Of a DNA stretch of 64,000 nt, positions 1-8,917 are shown one piece after another. The stretch spans positions 248,001 to 312,000 of the forward strand of contig RHLJ01000005.1 of assembly GCA_003712055.1 (NCBI GenBank). The letters run 5' to 3'. How positions within the stretch are numbered: the first letter of the stretch is position 1; each line of letters begins with the position of its first letter. The DNA is from Balneola sp. (GTDB lineage Bacteria; Bacteroidota; Rhodothermia; Balneolales; Balneolaceae). A program made the position numbers and the translations under genes. Under the pieces are notes generated by a model, which was given only the letters and a program-made list of their open reading frames with translations, was not told the origin of the DNA and made no database searches.

Positions 1-1089
1 ATACGCGGTAATATCTCCCTGGAAGCCTGTTCTTGAACTGATTATCCCTGTGGTTAGCTTCAGTTCATCTCCCATGGTAGCTCGTAAAGGATAGCCCAGA
101 ACAAATACTTCATTGCCCACCTGGGAGAGTTCTCTCTTTAGCTGGAAGGGGATAGGCTCTATATCTACATCCCCAACATCGATTTTTATAATTGCCAGGT
201 CGTTTCGTTGATCCGTTACAATTACCTCGGCGGCGTATGGTTGATTAAAATCTCCATTAACACCTTTAACGGTAATACTTTCAGCTCCTTCCACCACATG
301 ATGATTTGTAACTACATAGCCCTGTTCAGAAATCGCAAAGCCAGACCCTGAAGAAGATGTAAATGAATTTTGAGTGGGATACATCTTGATGAAGGGCTGG
401 TTTATCTCTGACTCTGTATTAATAAGGCTCATTATGCCATCCGAAAAAGAAATCAGGTACCCGGTGTCGTAGGTTCTGTTATGCTCTAGCCAGGTTGTTT
501 TGAAGGTGTTGATCGCCCCTGTATTTGATAGCTTTGCCTTAAGATTCCCTTCTCGCCATAAAGATCGGTATTCATTAGCGGTACCATTCAAATAGATTAG
601 TGAATAGCCCCCTGTATTATTTTTCAATACCCCAACCTCCATGTTTTTTAAATTGGGCCCAGTACTTTCATAAATACCTTCTATAGGATCAAATCGATTA
701 CTCCAGATTTCCTTTAAACTCTTTCGGTCGATTAACGCAGTGTCTTCTGCATAAGTGATTTTTGCTATATGTCCTGTGAAATTCAGACAGGTAAATTGAA
801 GATCGATTTCCTGAACAATTAAGGCATTTCCACCTGCAGCCCGGGCAATGTCGTGGGCATCGTTTTCAAATTTCTGCATGTTGCAGTCTTTTTGAGAATT
901 GGTATTCACTTCAATAGAACCAATGACTTCAATATCACCAAAGATGTCCTTTCCGGCAATGTAAGTGAATACCTCTGTAGTATCACCTAATGCAGGTTTT
1001 TCAACATTGATGGTAGTCGTATAGAGCTGAGTACAAGCACTAAAAACCATCAATGACATTACACTAAGAATGAGGAATAGTTTTTTCAT
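1..1089 (-). CDS. Lipoprotein with trypsin-like serine protease domain (C-terminus cut by window edge)
   Basis: The reading frame starts with an ATG at 1087-1089 and stays open to the window edge, giving 363 codons without a stop. The first residues form a lipoprotein signal (hydrophobic stretch, then FSAC), so the protein is probably tethered to a membrane on the periplasmic side. Roughly residues 30-105 contain two cysteines around an alanine/glycine-rich helix and the string GGNALIV, which recalls RcsF/DUF4156-like lipoprotein domains; this is a weak resemblance. From about residue 245 a trypsin-like (HtrA/DegP-type) peptidase begins: GSGFAIS, then TNHHVV with the likely catalytic His264, then NDLAI with Asp297. 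The catalytic serine (usually GNSGGP) would lie beyond the edge, so activity cannot be confirmed here. Confidence 0.85.
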   Translation of the reverse strand, partial: MKKLFLILSVMSLMVFSACTQLYTTTINVEKPALGDTTEVFTYIAGKDIFGDIEVIGSIEVNTNSQKDCNMQKFENDAHDIARAAGGNALIVQEIDLQFTCLNFTGHIAKITYAEDTALIDRKSLKEIWSNRFDPIEGIYESTGPNLKNMEVGVLKNNTGGYSLIYLNGTANEYRSLWREGNLKAKLSNTGAINTFKTTWLEHNRTYDTGYLISFSDGIMSLINTESEINQPFIKMYPTQNSFTSSSGSGFAISEQGYVVTNHHVVEGAESITVKGVNGDFNQPYAAEVIVTDQRNDLAIIKIDVGDVDIEPIPFQLKRELSQVGNEVFVLGYPLRATMGDELKLTTGIISSRTGFQGDITAY

Positions 1090-1141
1090 CACAAAAGAAA
1101 CGCTATTTCAAAATGCGCTTCTAAATATGACAAAAAAGAAA

Positions 1142-1846
1142 TCAAGTGGAAACCTGGTTTCGATGTATTGAAAGAGAACGGTCATTTTTTATAACCATGT
1201 ATCCCCAGAAGATTAACAGTATCCCCAGTAGCTCGGTGACATAAAGCACATAGGTATATCCAAATTTTGTGGCAGTACCCCCAATTCCGGGAAGTATACC
1301 TCCAACAGCGATTAGTACATTTCCCCAGAAACGACCTTTGAACTCATTATTTCCAAAGTATTTGAAGGCCGAATAGAACGCACCTCCCACCAAAAAGATA
1401 ACGGCATAGATATTTACAAAAGGAGTTATAAGACGAATAAAACTCCACTCTAATACATTTCCGTTGAGCTTTTCAGAAACTACACTTGTATCCAGGGGAG
1501 AAAGAATGACCAGCACAATGGAGATGATGAGTACTACAATGAGAATTGCAGTGAGTATATCAGCCGTCTTTTTCTTCATCAATAAATAAATGGTTCCTTG
1601 TGCAAGCGGAACTCCTCCAAGGAAAGCACCTGCTATATACCAGGTTTTAAAAAGGATCGGGTTCCATCCGAAAATAGTGTGAAGACTTTCTACGGTTGTA
1701 CCTGCAGAATAAGTAACTACACCTATGGTCCACCACATTAAATAAAGAGCTTCAGGTTTTTGCCTCCAGTGATTGTAAATCACGTAGAAGAAATACACAC
1801 AAAAGAGCGTGGTTGAAATAGGTATATAAGCTACAAATGGCATCAA
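1142..1846 (-). CDS. Seven-helix integral membrane protein of unknown function
   Basis: A 234-residue protein made almost entirely of hydrophobic segments; about seven membrane helices can be counted, with short polar loops and a basic C-terminal tail (residues ~218-234). I do not recognise the family. The length and helix count resemble small sensory or lipid-interacting membrane proteins, but no retinal-binding lysine motif or other catalytic signature is evident. It begins MMPF, so either of the two first methionines may be the start. It lies 52 bp beyond the start of the upstream-facing protease lipoprotein, on the same strand, and could be transcribed with it; it is divergent from atpD. 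Confidence 0.7.
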   Translation of the reverse strand: MMPFVAYIPISTTLFCVYFFYVIYNHWRQKPEALYLMWWTIGVVTYSAGTTVESLHTIFGWNPILFKTWYIAGAFLGGVPLAQGTIYLLMKKKTADILTAILIVVLIISIVLVILSPLDTSVVSEKLNGNVLEWSFIRLITPFVNIYAVIFLVGGAFYSAFKYFGNNEFKGRFWGNVLIAVGGILPGIGGTATKFGYTYVLYVTELLGILLIFWGYMVIKNDRSLSIHRNQVST

Positions 1847-2056
1847 AGACGAATAGTTATTTTAAAAGCCTCGAATAAAACGATGATGTATGAAGATTTT
1901 ATGAAGATGGTTGCAAGCAGAAATAATTAAAGTGGCTGAGTTTTGAAATAAACCATGCATGAAATGATTGCCTCTCTTTCTATATCTGCCTATCTTTATC
2001 AGCCTTTGCAGCAGTGCAAGTTTTCGAAAACTAATTACTCAGAAATTTTAAAATAA

Positions 2057-3568
<1,512 letters not shown>

Positions 3569-3587
3569 TCGAGGCAGGTAAAGATTC

Positions 3588-3845
3588 ATGAGTACATTTA
3601 AAGCTCAAATCCTGACTCCTGAAGGCTCCCTATTTGAAGGAGATGTATCAGGTGTTCAAATGCCTGGAGTAATGGGAAGTTTTGAAGTAAAAGCTAATCA
3701 CGCTCCTATTGTTTCTGCATTGGATGAAGGAACCGTTCTTGTTCGTAAATCAGATGGTGATACTTCATACAATATCTCTGGTGGATTTGTGGAAGTAGCA
3801 AAGAACAAGCTTACCCTTCTTGCTGAATCGGTAGTAGAAGAATAG
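3588..3845 (+). CDS. atpC: F1 ATP synthase subunit epsilon, short form
   Basis: The 85-residue product matches the N-terminal beta-sandwich of the epsilon subunit: FKAQILTPEG at the start, then the GVMGSFEVKANHAPIVSAL block and the glycine-rich GGFVEV strand. The family usually has about 130-140 residues, with a C-terminal two-helix domain that inhibits ATP hydrolysis. Here the protein stops right after the sandwich (LLAESVVEE), so that inhibitory domain is absent. Short epsilon subunits are known in Bacteroidota and Chlorobi, so this is not a truncation artefact. It is co-transcribed with atpD and followed directly by a strong terminator. Confidence 0.95.
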   Translation: MSTFKAQILTPEGSLFEGDVSGVQMPGVMGSFEVKANHAPIVSALDEGTVLVRKSDGDTSYNISGGFVEVAKNKLTLLAESVVEE

Positions 3846-3872
3846 CACTCCGTACTTTTCTGATAGATTTTT

Positions 3873-3901
3873 AAAGCCCCAGCATTGTTGGGGCTTTTTT
3901 T
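3873..3901 (+). terminator. Rho-independent terminator of atpDC
   Basis: Nine-base-pair stem AAAGCCCCA / TGGGGCTTT with a seven-base loop, running into a T tract, 28 bp after the atpC stop. Because the left arm begins with A residues it may also act for the convergent gene ending at 3917. Confidence 0.9.
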
Positions 3902-3916
3902 GTGGAGATAGGTTTG

Positions 3917-4561
3917 CTATTCTATCTCAAGGGCAGCTGTGTTTTTTCTTATTATGAACAATGAAATAAACAATCCAATAACCGTCAAAAATAATCCTAC
4001 AAACAGGTCTAAATTGACAAGATGAATATTAGAGCTTACTGGAATAGCGATGGTCTTTTCCATAGCTGCTACTTTACTCTCATGAAATTTTTGAAAAACA
4101 GGGTCTGAAGACATCTCTATCATTACTCTCCGGCTTTTGTATCTCACCATTGCGACTGAAGTCCATTCTTCTGCGTTTTCAAGTCCCCATACTTCAGGGG
4201 AATTTATTAGTGATGTTCCAATAAATATTGGATAACTACCTCTTTTAATTAAATAAGATGTTACAAAACTAGAATAATCTTCGAGAGCTTCTTCGGAAGA
4301 ATTGAAAGTTTTTCCATTCACTGCGTTGGGAGTATCACGTAGTTTAATAGCATTAACCATAATTACAGGTTTTCCGTCATCTTCCTTCAAAAATGAAAGC
4401 ATCTCTTCCCAAGCATCTTCCGGATAATCATCTTTTGAGACTTCAGCGTATTTTTCTATTTCTTGTTCTGTTAATGGGCTTGTGAATAACCCATTCCATG
4501 CTAGAAACAGAACATAAATTAAAACTGTACAGAGCCACACAAGCACTAATTTGGTTTTCAT
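3917..4561 (-). CDS. Membrane-anchored DUF1330-like protein
   Basis: A 214-residue protein with one N-terminal helix (residues ~5-25) and one C-terminal helix (~183-205), leaving a soluble domain outside or between them. The middle part (VIMVNAIKLRD, then FIGTSLINSPEVWG, VRYKSRR, and the end HESKVAAMEKTIAIPV) follows the pattern of DUF1330, a ferredoxin-like dimeric alpha/beta-barrel family of unknown chemistry. The upstream 143 bp is a near copy of the region upstream of the dehalogenase-like gene at 5120-6271, which suggests shared regulation. It converges on atpDC. Function is not known; the domain assignment is by pattern only. Confidence 0.7.
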   Translation of the reverse strand: MKTKLVLVWLCTVLIYVLFLAWNGLFTSPLTEQEIEKYAEVSKDDYPEDAWEEMLSFLKEDDGKPVIMVNAIKLRDTPNAVNGKTFNSSEEALEDYSSFVTSYLIKRGSYPIFIGTSLINSPEVWGLENAEEWTSVAMVRYKSRRVMIEMSSDPVFQKFHESKVAAMEKTIAIPVSSNIHLVNLDLFVGLFLTVIGLFISLFIIRKNTAALEIE

Positions 4562-4574
4562 ATCATTTATTTTG

Positions 4575-4717
4575 TTGGTTTGAAATTCAACACAAATGAA
4601 CGATGATCTCGGGTGATTTTATTCTAGAAATAAAGCGAATTGAACAAATTGGAAGGTTAATTGAACTTTATTGAGAAATTGATACTGGCTTTTAATCTAT
4701 TACTCTGAACCGCTTGC
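4575..4717. repeat. Promoter-region repeat, copy A
   Basis: About 143 bp upstream of the DUF1330-like gene that aligns with 6275-6420 upstream of the dehalogenase-like gene, in the same orientation, at roughly 75-80% identity by eye. Shared blocks include TTTGAAATTCAA, CTAGAAATAAAG and GAATTGAACAAATTGGAAGG. Within it AATTGAAC occurs twice, at 4638-4645 and 4659-4666. Confidence 0.85.
4638..4666. promoter_or_regulatory. Candidate operator: two AATTGAAC half-sites 21 bp apart
   Basis: AATTGAAC at 4638-4645 and again at 4659-4666, a spacing of exactly two helical turns. The same pair with the same spacing occurs at 6338-6366, where the surrounding bases have diverged. Direct half-sites about 21 bp apart are typical of AraC-family operators; the regulator itself is not in this window, so the assignment is inference. 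Confidence 0.4.
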
Positions 4718-4730
4718 ACTAGCTAGGAAT

Positions 4731-4822
4731 ATTCGGAGATGTAAATGAAGAAAAGAGGTAATCGATACGATTTTTCAAAGAGCGAAAATAAATCAAAGGA
4801 ACCTGTAGCAACTAAATAGTAC
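4731..4822 (+). pseudogene. Decayed 3' end of a cupin/JmjC-like gene (copy of 10021-10108)
   Basis: The bases from TTCGGAGATGTAAA to TAGTAC align along their length with the last ~90 bp of the cupin-like gene at 8918-10108. Translated, the remnant reads GDVNEEKR, a stop, then after a frameshift VIDTIF, against GDVKAKKE and AIDTIF in the intact gene. Only the 3' end is present. It is followed by the decayed end of a PBP gene, in the same relative arrangement as the intact cupin and PBP genes. Confidence 0.75.
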
Positions 4823-4858
4823 ATAGAGTTGGTAATTATGCAGGTAAAGAGGTAGTTA

Positions 4859-4999
4859 CTACCACTCGTTTCTTCCACGGTTACTGTCTTTTAATAACTA
4901 ATTTTGAGTTTCTTCATCATCCTCGGGATTAAAAATCTCGGATGGTTCGAAAGCATCATATTCCCAATGTGTATCTTTATCAGTAGTTACATAGGTAAT
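4859..4999 (-). pseudogene. Decayed 3' end of a PBP1A gene (copy of 10720-10860)
   Basis: Read on the minus strand, 46 codons and a stop match the last 47 codons of the PBP1A gene at 10720-13059. About 32 of 46 residues agree, including ITYVT, YDAFEP, EETQN and NRGR, and both copies end in W-stop. A glutamate codon has become TAG after EETQN. No upstream part of the PBP gene precedes it: the similarity ends at 4999 where a terminator begins. The methyltransferase gene that separates cupin and PBP in the intact locus is missing here. Confidence 0.85.
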
Positions 5000-5001
5000 A
5001 A

Positions 5002-5034
5002 AAAAAACCTCGCAGGTATGATGCGAGGTTTTTT
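5002..5034 (-). terminator. Terminator downstream of the dehalogenase-like gene
   Basis: Thirteen-base-pair stem AAAAAACCTCGCA / TGCGAGGTTTTTT with a seven-base loop. It lies 85 bp after the stop of the minus-strand gene at 5120-6271. The A and T flanks would let it work in both directions. Confidence 0.85.
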
Positions 5035-5119
5035 ATACTCTGAATAGGTTTTGAATCAAATGAAGTAGATTCTTGTCATCCTTCGTTGTGATGATTTTTG
5101 TTGAAATTTTACGAGTACA

Positions 5120-6271
5120 CTACCAATCAGTAGAATAGAAATCAACAAGTCGGCGGGCGATCTCTTCGCCTTGATCACTTTGCAGGAAATGTCCAGCTTC
5201 TTCAAGTCTTACATGTGGTTTTCCTTCTGCTCCCGGTACGTTTTCAACAAAAATCTCTTGTGCTTCGCATGTCCCTAGCGAACCATGATCATTATTACCC
5301 CATATAGTTAAAAATGGTTTTGTATAAGAGGTAAGACCCATCCAAGCTTCTTCATTTTGACCGGATACTTCATTGACTAAGGCAGGGAATGTACGAGTAC
5401 CCGCCATATATTCTCTACTAGGAAAAGGTGCATCATAGGCTGCTTCTACTTCTTCCGAGAGGTCGTACCAGGTTAGTGCTTCAACCACTTCAGATGCGAC
5501 GTAAGAGGCTCCTTTCATGGAATAGAGCGCCCATGCATCAAAATCAAAAATTGCTCCTGGAAGTAGGTCGCACCCATCGTAGAAAGGTTCTTGTTGCTCG
5601 GGTATACTGGTAAAAGGTGATTCCATCTCTAGAATCTCATTTGGATTCTGAATGGGTGTCATTGGAAAGACCCCAGCAGGAATAACTGGTAATGCACCAT
5701 TTCCTACACTTATTGTAGCAAATAATTCAGGGTTAAGTCCGGCCACTCTTAAGCCAATCAAGCTCCCCCAATCTTGCACGAACAAATTAATATCGCTCAA
5801 TTCCAATTGCTGTATAAATCGCTCAAGTCGGTCACTGTGTCCCAAATAACTATAATCAAAGATATCAACCGGTTTGTCAGAGCGTCCCATTCCTAAATGG
5901 TCCATTGCAATAACTCTATATCCCGAATCCGCCAATACGGGAATCATGTATCGATATAAATAAGACCAGCTGGGTTGACCATGAATCAGCAGTACCACTT
6001 CACCATCCGCTGGCCCAGCTTCTGCGTACGCCTGTCGCAATTCGTCTATTTCAACATATTGATAGGCATAAGGCCAATCGGGTAGATCTTGAAAATTCTC
6101 CTCTGGAGTTCTTACGAATTGTATTCCTCTAGAAGTAACAAGAGTATCTATAAGGCTATCTACGGGATCAGCGCTATCCACCAGCATGTTACCATCATCA
6201 CTACAAGCAGATAACAAAAAGAAGGAAAGGATTAACATTGTTGAAGGAAATCGAAAAATCATTGTATTCAT
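5120..6271 (-). CDS. Haloalkane dehalogenase-like alpha/beta hydrolase, lipoprotein
   Basis: A 383-residue protein with a lipoprotein signal (hydrophobic stretch then LLSAC), so it is probably anchored on the periplasmic side of a membrane. The fold is the haloalkane dehalogenase type of alpha/beta hydrolase: HGQPSWSYLYR forms the oxyanion region, VQDWGS carries the nucleophile Asp167 with the adjacent Trp that binds halide in this family, WGNNDHG holds a candidate acid, and AGHFLQ the catalytic His361. Family members hydrolyse carbon-halogen bonds, or sometimes other esters or epoxides. Lipid-anchored members are less usual than cytoplasmic ones. Its upstream region is shared with the DUF1330-like gene, hinting at co-regulation. 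The actual substrate is unknown. Confidence 0.88.
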   Translation of the reverse strand: MNTMIFRFPSTMLILSFFLLSACSDDGNMLVDSADPVDSLIDTLVTSRGIQFVRTPEENFQDLPDWPYAYQYVEIDELRQAYAEAGPADGEVVLLIHGQPSWSYLYRYMIPVLADSGYRVIAMDHLGMGRSDKPVDIFDYSYLGHSDRLERFIQQLELSDINLFVQDWGSLIGLRVAGLNPELFATISVGNGALPVIPAGVFPMTPIQNPNEILEMESPFTSIPEQQEPFYDGCDLLPGAIFDFDAWALYSMKGASYVASEVVEALTWYDLSEEVEAAYDAPFPSREYMAGTRTFPALVNEVSGQNEEAWMGLTSYTKPFLTIWGNNDHGSLGTCEAQEIFVENVPGAEGKPHVRLEEAGHFLQSDQGEEIARRLVDFYSTDW

Positions 6272-6274
6272 TTT

Positions 6275-6420
6275 TTGGTTTGAAATTCAAAACAAATGAA
6301 CAATGATTTCGACTGATTTGAAGCTAGAAATAAAGTGAATTGAACAAATTGGAAGGCGAATTGAACATTCGATTCAGAAATTCCTACGGGCTTTTGATTT
6401 ATTGCTGTGAACCGTTTACA
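6275..6420. repeat. Promoter-region repeat, copy B
   Basis: Direct repeat of 4575-4717, placed just upstream of the dehalogenase-like gene. Similarity ends near GTGAACCGTTTACA; the flanking DNA then differs between the copies. The AATTGAAC pair at 6338-6345 and 6359-6366 is kept with the same 21-bp spacing. Confidence 0.85.
6338..6366. promoter_or_regulatory. Candidate operator, second copy of the AATTGAAC pair
   Basis: Two AATTGAAC direct half-sites with starts 21 bp apart, about 67-95 bp before the start codon of the dehalogenase-like gene; the equivalent pair lies about 77-105 bp before the DUF1330-like gene. Conservation of both sites and spacing amid diverged bases supports a functional role. 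Confidence 0.4.
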
Positions 6421-6463
6421 TAGAACCGTAGCAAAATTAGGCTCCAAGCTAGTTTATATCAGC

Positions 6464-8719
6464 TTACTCTATTTTTATAGTTACTTTATTTGTAGTAATA
6501 GAGTTACTTCCTACATAGATATCTATCTCACCGGGCTCCACAGCAAATACTCCTTCGTTGTCATAGTATTTGAAATCGTCATAGTTCATGGTGAATACTA
6601 CCGTTCTTTCTTCACCGGGAGACAAATTTATCTTTTCAAAACGTTTAAGTTGACGAACAGGTCGGGTAATTCTTCCAACCTTATCCCGGATATACAGCTG
6701 AACTACTTCGGATGTGGTCCGATCTCCGCTATTAGAAACCTGTATTTCTACAGTAATGTTTTCACCGTCTCCCAGTCTAGAATTGGATATGCTTATCTCT
6801 CCATATTCAACTTCACTGTATGAAAGTCCATAGCCGAATGGGAAGAGGGGAGTGAAGCCCAGATCCAGGTAATGGGATTCATTTCCAAGACTACTCTGCC
6901 AGGCACCTACAGGGATATCATCTATGCCTACGAAAGAATCAGGGTTTGCAGGTCGTCCGGTATTTTTATGATTATAGAAGTAGGGCAGTTGTCCGGCTGC
7001 TTTTGGCCAGCTAACTGGTAACCTACCAGAAGGTTCTGAAATACCTAATAACATCTCTTCCAGGGCAGGGCCTCCCATAGTGCCGGGGTGCCACATCATA
7101 AGTACGGCATCTAAATCGGATATATATTCGGTAATGTTAATGGGTCTTCCAGCCATCAATACCAAGACTACCGGTTTATCCAGTTTTGTCAGTTCCGTCA
7201 ATAATTCCTCTTGAGCTCCTGGCAATTTAATATTTGCTCGTGAGTGTGCTTCTCCGGAAAGAATGGCTTCTTCACCCCCTATGAATACAATAACATCTAC
7301 ATCTTGGGCGGCATCCAACACTGCCTGGAAATTACTCTGATCTTTATCTCGGCTAAAGGACAGGCCTTCAACAAAAACAGCATTTTCCATCGCTTCTCTG
7401 GGAGTAATAGAAGGATCGCCTTCCCCGTCAAATGTCCAGGTACCCAGTTGCTCTCTTCCTTTGTCAGCTAATGGTCCGGTTAGTAGAATTTTTTGATCTC
7501 GTTTTAGAGGAAGTACGTTCTCATTTTTTAGAAGGACACTACTTTCGACTGCCGCTTCTTTGGCCTTTTCGAGGTGTTCATCTGCGTAAAATTCTCCGGG
7601 ATGGTTTTGGGGGATGAAGGGCTCAGCAAATAAATTGAGTCTGAATTTGATCCTAAGAATATTGCTTACATAAAAATCTAACTGAGATTCTGGCACCTTT
7701 CCTTCCTTTACTAATTCTACCAAGAACTCTTCGTAAGCGGTCGAGGTCATCTCCATATCCAAACCAGCGTTAGCAGCTAATTCAGCTGCATGTTCATAGT
7801 CTTCCGCAAAACCATGAGCAATCATTTCGATCACAGAATTCCAGTCAGAGACTACAAATCCATCAAAGCCAAATTCTCCCCTCAGAATGTCCATAAGTAT
7901 TTTCTTATTTCCAGTTGCAGGGACTCCGTTTACTTCATTAAAAGAGGACATCAAAGTTGCTACATCTTCCGCAATAGCTTCTTCAAAAGGAGGAAGGAAA
8001 AGATTATAAAGTTGTTCATCGCTTACTATTGCAGTGTTATAGTCTCTACCCCCAATAGCCGCACCATAAGCAATGAAATGTTTAGCAGTAGCTGCCATTC
8101 GGGTAGGATCTGAAAGGTCTTCTCCCTGGAAACCACGCACATAGGCTCCAGCCAGTTGACCAGCTAAATAAGGATCTTCCCCAGGCGATTCAGCTATTCG
8201 CCCCCAGCGGCTGTCTTGTGTAATATCCAGCATGGGAGCAAAAGTCCATCTAATACCTACTGAACTAGCTTCTAGTGCAGCTATCCGGCTTCCTTCTTCA
8301 ACCATATCGGGGTTCCAGCTTGCAGCCTGACCTAATGGAATGGGAAATATGGTTTTAAATCCATGAATGACATCTCTAGCGAAAAGAAGTGGAATGCCAT
8401 GCTTGCTTTCTTTAACTGCTACTTCCTGCAGTTTCCTCACATGAGAGGTATCCATTACATTCAAAAAAGCTCCGATTTCTCCGTTTCTTACACTATTCAG
8501 TAATTCTTCCGGCAGAGCTCCTCTTTCTCTGCTACTCCTTCCCCTTAACGCTAATTGACCAACTTTTTCTTCAATCGTCATCTTGTCTACGATCGATTCT
8601 ATTAGTGTATCCAGATCATAATAAGCGGTTTGAGCAATTACAGATTCTGGAGTTAAAAAGAGAGAGAGAAGTAATATACAGGGTAGAGGTTTAAAAAAGA
8701 TTTTTTTCATAGGTCTCAT
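6464..8719 (-). CDS. bglX: Periplasmic beta-glucosidase, glycoside hydrolase family 3
   Basis: A 751-residue exported enzyme with a signal peptide ending near VIAQ (residue ~30). The N-terminal GH3 barrel is complete: MTIEEKVGQL, PGEDPYLA, ATAKHFIAYGA with the substrate-contacting Lys-His, and VVSDWNSV with the nucleophile Asp292. The C-terminal sandwich domain and fibronectin III-like domain follow, including FGYGLSY and a long beta-rich end. Length and order match BglX, which releases glucose from beta-linked oligosaccharides in the periplasm. The alternative start MKK three codons downstream is equally plausible. It sits in an accessory block, reading away from the cupin-like gene, and no SusCD pair or sugar transporter is adjacent. 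Confidence 0.93.
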   Translation of the reverse strand: MRPMKKIFFKPLPCILLLSLFLTPESVIAQTAYYDLDTLIESIVDKMTIEEKVGQLALRGRSSRERGALPEELLNSVRNGEIGAFLNVMDTSHVRKLQEVAVKESKHGIPLLFARDVIHGFKTIFPIPLGQAASWNPDMVEEGSRIAALEASSVGIRWTFAPMLDITQDSRWGRIAESPGEDPYLAGQLAGAYVRGFQGEDLSDPTRMAATAKHFIAYGAAIGGRDYNTAIVSDEQLYNLFLPPFEEAIAEDVATLMSSFNEVNGVPATGNKKILMDILRGEFGFDGFVVSDWNSVIEMIAHGFAEDYEHAAELAANAGLDMEMTSTAYEEFLVELVKEGKVPESQLDFYVSNILRIKFRLNLFAEPFIPQNHPGEFYADEHLEKAKEAAVESSVLLKNENVLPLKRDQKILLTGPLADKGREQLGTWTFDGEGDPSITPREAMENAVFVEGLSFSRDKDQSNFQAVLDAAQDVDVIVFIGGEEAILSGEAHSRANIKLPGAQEELLTELTKLDKPVVLVLMAGRPINITEYISDLDAVLMMWHPGTMGGPALEEMLLGISEPSGRLPVSWPKAAGQLPYFYNHKNTGRPANPDSFVGIDDIPVGAWQSSLGNESHYLDLGFTPLFPFGYGLSYSEVEYGEISISNSRLGDGENITVEIQVSNSGDRTTSEVVQLYIRDKVGRITRPVRQLKRFEKINLSPGEERTVVFTMNYDDFKYYDNEGVFAVEPGEIDIYVGSNSITTNKVTIKIE

Positions 8720-8917
8720 GAGATTGTGGGGGTATCAGATCTGTGGTTAGTTGCTACAGACCAAAACGTTAGCCAGGCTTATAAAAGGGATTTTATAGAC
8801 TTTAATCAATTTAATTGAGGAAATATATCTTTTTATTTTGAATAAGATTATTGGACAGGAAACAGATTTTAAATATTATCAGATCGATTTTTGGGTATTA
8901 AGTAACGGGTATATTAA

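Noticed and set aside
6407-6823. Plus-strand open frame of 138 codons over the end of the GH3 gene
   Set aside because: It runs antisense to the conserved C-terminal domain of the beta-glucosidase and has no signal or recognisable domain.
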